Below, piece by piece: positions 61,199 to 64,000 of a DNA stretch of 64,000 nt; the stretch's first letter is position 1, and each line of letters opens with the position of its first letter. The notes below the pieces were generated by a model. It had not been told where the DNA came from. It saw only the letters and a list, made by a program, of their open reading frames with translations, and ran no database searches. Location of the stretch: positions 26,244,001 to 26,308,000 of the forward strand of contig NC_092312.1 of assembly GCF_036785885.1 (NCBI RefSeq), read 5' to 3'. Origin of the DNA: Coffea arabica. Lineage: Eukaryota > Streptophyta > Magnoliopsida > Gentianales > Rubiaceae. The position numbers and the translations under genes are program-made.

Positions 61199-61420
61199 TA
61201 TTTGGATGGGAGTGTTTTTCAAATATAATAAAAATTTTTAAAAAGTATTCTAAAAAATAATCTAAAAATTAGTTTAAATTTTTTAAAATTTTAAAAAAAT
61301 CTCAAAATATATTCTAGAAAACTCTTCTACTCTTAAATATCCCAAAATATAATCTAAAAATTCTGCTACAGCAAAATTTTTCAAAAACACATCCAAAAAC
61401 AGCTAATTCAAACGGAGCCT
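61199..61420. mobile_element. MITE remnant (GGCTCCGTTTG end)
   Basis: The right end on the minus strand is TAGGCTCCGTTTGAATTAGC, then TTTTTGGATGTGTTTTTGAA. The left end has only the inner matching part, TTTGGATGGGAGTGTTTTTC. The interior is AT-rich with repeated CTAAAAATT and CAAAATATA words. Probably a left-truncated copy. Confidence 0.5.
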
Positions 61421-62962
61421 AGCACACTAAGCACAGGGGTAGATTGATTCAATTGAGAATTGAGACGGGCAAGTCAGTGAGAAGCAATTTTTTGAGGGGT
61501 TTTATTGGAATTAAATCCAGTAAAGGTGACAAAAGTTCGTCTGTTTTCACTTTGTCCTCGAGACTCATTTACTACGCATGCCCGTTGTGACATTTGGTAA
61601 GGCTCCTTCAAAGCATCTAAGCAAGATTTTGCCAGGTACATGGTAGCTGAAGAATCCTTTCAAAAAAGCACAGCCCAGTAATATTTCATGTTTCTCCATT
61701 ATCTTGTGTTTTATGTTCTTACTTTTTTTTTCATTTTGTCCTTAAAAGTTGGAAGCTCTAAGATTTATGCATGTTACATATGGGTTGGAGGTTTTTGTTG
61801 GGTAGGGAATGAGAATCAAATGAAATGACTGATTCCCGTATTTCTCGTTGATCAAATGGTAATGGCTTTTGTTCTACATGATTGAAAAGTTGAAAACGAT
61901 AACAAAAATTCTATACTACTATGTTTTTTACCTTTTTTTGTAGATGCTGTTGACCTTTTCTTTTAACCTTTTTCACTCAAAGATTTGATTTTTTTGTTTT
62001 TTCTTAGTATAGAAGGTTTACTGGTCTTCTGGGATAAAACATTTTGGTATGTGATGTGAATAAAAATTGGAGCTTGGATATCAAGAATTGAAATTATCTC
62101 TAACGGCACCTGTTGCAACTCCAATACCAACATGGGCATGGGCTGGGGAGAACAGAGGGGCTAGCAGCCTGGCCTGATTGAGGGAAGGAAAGAGTGGAGA
62201 AACTTTTGTAAGGAAAGTGTAGATTAATTTGCATAAGCAGCAGGGAACTTTGACAAGACAAAAAAGAGAAATCAACTTATTTTGTTTAGTATTAATATTC
62301 ATTTTAGTTTGAGAGTAAAAGTACAATTTCTATGTTAATTACTCTTTTAGATAGTGTTATGGTAACTAATAACAACCTGTTTGGTGAAAGAAAATATTTT
62401 ATAGAACAACTTCTTTTTGTACTAAAAATATGGAATAAAGAAGTGGTGTTATCGAATCATTACCATGTCTTGGGAAATTATTCGTTGCTGTCCTCAAAAA
62501 CTAAAGGGAAGGATAGCATTTTCATTAGATCTCATTTTATTGACTATACTACATCTGAATAATTCTAACTTCCAAGTCGATGGTACATTATTGACCATCC
62601 CCTGTTGGAAAACGAATATTGTGATTTTCTCAATCTATGGATGCTTGAATTCTTGGTTGCAATTGGATTCTTTTATATTTCTAAATGGGCTAGATTTTGC
62701 CTCTAGTAAGAACAAATTCTTGATAATCTTTAGTCTAAAGCAAGTTTGCATTGATGAACTGAATTTGCTGTCTTGGTTTCTTTTATGAATTTTTTTAAGA
62801 CCTGAAGTCTAGACTTCATGCTTCTCTAGTTTCTAATTCTGTTATATGACTTTTGTATATTTGTTTTATGAATTATCTGGAGGGGAAGACAAGGATATAT
62901 GTTAATAGATCTGATTGTTTGACGAATAAGTACCATAGCGTCTGCATTTTCTATAGATAGAC
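61421..62962. other. Spacer upstream of the FDM-like remnant
   Basis: No recognisable gene; two overlapping open frames at 62.33-62.79 kb show no motif I can name. Could hold decayed upstream exons of the FDM-like locus, but I see no XS-domain similarity. Confidence 0.4.
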
Positions 62963-63980
62963 ATGAAGGAGCTACAGAAAGTTGTTGATCAGTATGACAG
63001 TGTTTTTCAACTAAAATATCAAAGCCGAAGGCTTATGTTGCAGTGGGAGGAGAGAACGCAACAACAATTTCCTGGTGGAAATAAGAAAAGAAAGCTTAAT
63101 GATGAGGAGGAAATGGTATGAAATATTGTGCATGTTAGTGCTTTTTCGGGTTTATAAGTTGTTCCAGTTTTTAAAATTTGGAAGTGATCAGAGTAATAAA
63201 AAAATTTTAATCACACGTCTGATTACGCGCATTGATAGATAAGTTATCCTTTGTGTTACTCTATGGCTTTTGGAATCAGGAAGAAATCAAGATTCTAATT
63301 CTTATGTTCTTGGGAAAGTTATGATGATCTTTCAATTGATTTGCAGAATCTCGTAGCTGTGTAGCTCTAAAACTTGCAAACAAACATGGATGCAAATTGT
63401 TGCTCGAAGTTTATCATTAACTTGTTATATCAAGTTGAAAAACTAGAACGAGATGCACAAAAAAAAACTTGTAACCCTGCAGGATGAAACTGCAGCTATC
63501 ATGTTGAAGCTAGCTGAAGATCAGCTGGTAACTCTTTTATGGGTTATTCAGATTGGCTCATTGGAAGATAAATTTCTCTGTATTTGAATCTCTGAATTGT
63601 TGTTGAATGTTTTACTCTACTAGGGAAAAAAGAGACAGCTTATTAAGCAAGTTAGGGAACAGGAATTGGAACCTGAGATGAAGAAAGCATTAGGGTTGAT
63701 GATCATGCAAATCAAGAATGGTGTTTTAGAGATGAGACATGCAAGCAAAGAAAGATACATGGAAGCTAAGAAGAAGTTGGAATCAGTTCAGGAAGATTTC
63801 AAATAGGAGGAGGAAGAATTCTATGCTTTGGATCATCTGATTATAGATATTATTGATAGGATGGTGAATGGTGACGATCAGCTGCAGGAATCTCACCATG
63901 AGCAACTTGATGTTAGTGGTTTGCCTATGCTTTTTGCAATTGGGAAACTGTTCATCTTCCTTCTGAATAACTTTCTACCC
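62963..63980 (+). pseudogene. FDM/IDN2-like coiled-coil remnant with in-frame stop
   Basis: Exon-like blocks: 62963-63115 (51 codons, MKELQKVVDQYDS..., with GT donor), 63483-63527 (DETAAIMLKLAEDQL, AG and GT borders) and 63624-63803 (60 codons), then stop TAG at 63804-63806. The same frame continues open to about 63980. The LKLAEDQ block and the stretch from KKLESVQEDF across the stop through EEEEFYALDHL to DDQLQESHHEQLD resemble the coiled coil before the XH domain of FACTOR OF DNA METHYLATION/IDN2 proteins, which bind RNA in RNA-directed DNA methylation. The first block is not clearly part of that family. A possible block near 63347 also meets a stop. No XS domain is seen; any XH domain would lie past the window. 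Could instead be a diverged expressed gene with a different exon structure. Confidence 0.5.
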
Positions 63981-64000
63981 TGACAAAACTTCTAAGTTCT

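Noticed and set aside
62332..62788. Two overlapping plus-strand frames of 76 and 107 codons upstream of the FDM-like remnant
   Set aside because: No recognisable motif or splice linkage to the downstream blocks; composition like surrounding spacer.

Overview
This is AT-rich nuclear DNA from a flowering plant, most likely a eudicot. The genes have many short GT-AG introns. The protein set is plant-specific: a plant H3.1, an MCTP/FTIP protein, a mitochondrial J-protein of the GFA2 type and a FRIENDLY/CLU protein. The spaces between genes and the long introns are full of small DNA transposons. I cannot name the species from sequence alone. I see no prokaryotic, organellar or viral segment, no CRISPR array, and no tRNA or rRNA gene.

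Layout. 1-6.8 kb is transposon-rich spacer: a 1.6-kb hAT-like element with a perfect 8-bp target-site duplication (TSD), a Mutator-like foldback, an inverted-repeat structure at 3.1-3.4 kb, and two head-to-head copies of one MITE. An intronless histone H3.1 gene lies at 7.1-7.5 kb (+). An intronless four-C2-domain MCTP10-like gene lies at 8.8-11.9 kb (-). Spacer with a small hAT MITE runs from 11.9 to 15.9 kb. The GFA2-type mitochondrial DnaJ gene (15.96-26.48 kb, -) was rebuilt as 18 exons, 447 aa. A spacer at 26.5-32.4 kb carries a ~1-kb Mutator-like foldback just upstream of GFA2 and a SINE-like sequence interrupted by a hAT MITE. The FRIENDLY/CLU gene (32.4-47.9 kb, -) was rebuilt as 28 coding exons, 1437 aa, with a probable ~1.5-kb intron in its 5' leader and a TATA box near 49.65 kb. 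From 49.7 to 62.9 kb there is no recognised gene, but there is a 2.77-kb solo LTR with a perfect 5-bp TSD, a hAT-like element, a Mutator-like MITE and degenerate tandem repeats. At 62.96-63.98 kb (+) are broken exons that resemble the coiled coil of the FDM/IDN2 RNA-directed DNA methylation proteins, with an in-frame stop.

How the genes relate. GFA2 and FRIENDLY are adjacent, on the same strand, and both serve mitochondria (matrix protein folding; mitochondrial distribution and mitophagy). Plant genes are not organised in operons, so this is probably coincidence. H3.1 (chromatin) and the MCTP (ER/plasmodesmata membrane tether) are unrelated to them. Exon borders come from my reading of splice sites, and reading phase closes at every junction. 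The most notable observations are the transposon structures with intact target-site duplications, a GC-AG intron and a 48-bp minisatellite in FRIENDLY, and the decayed FDM-like locus. I found no convincing new biological system.
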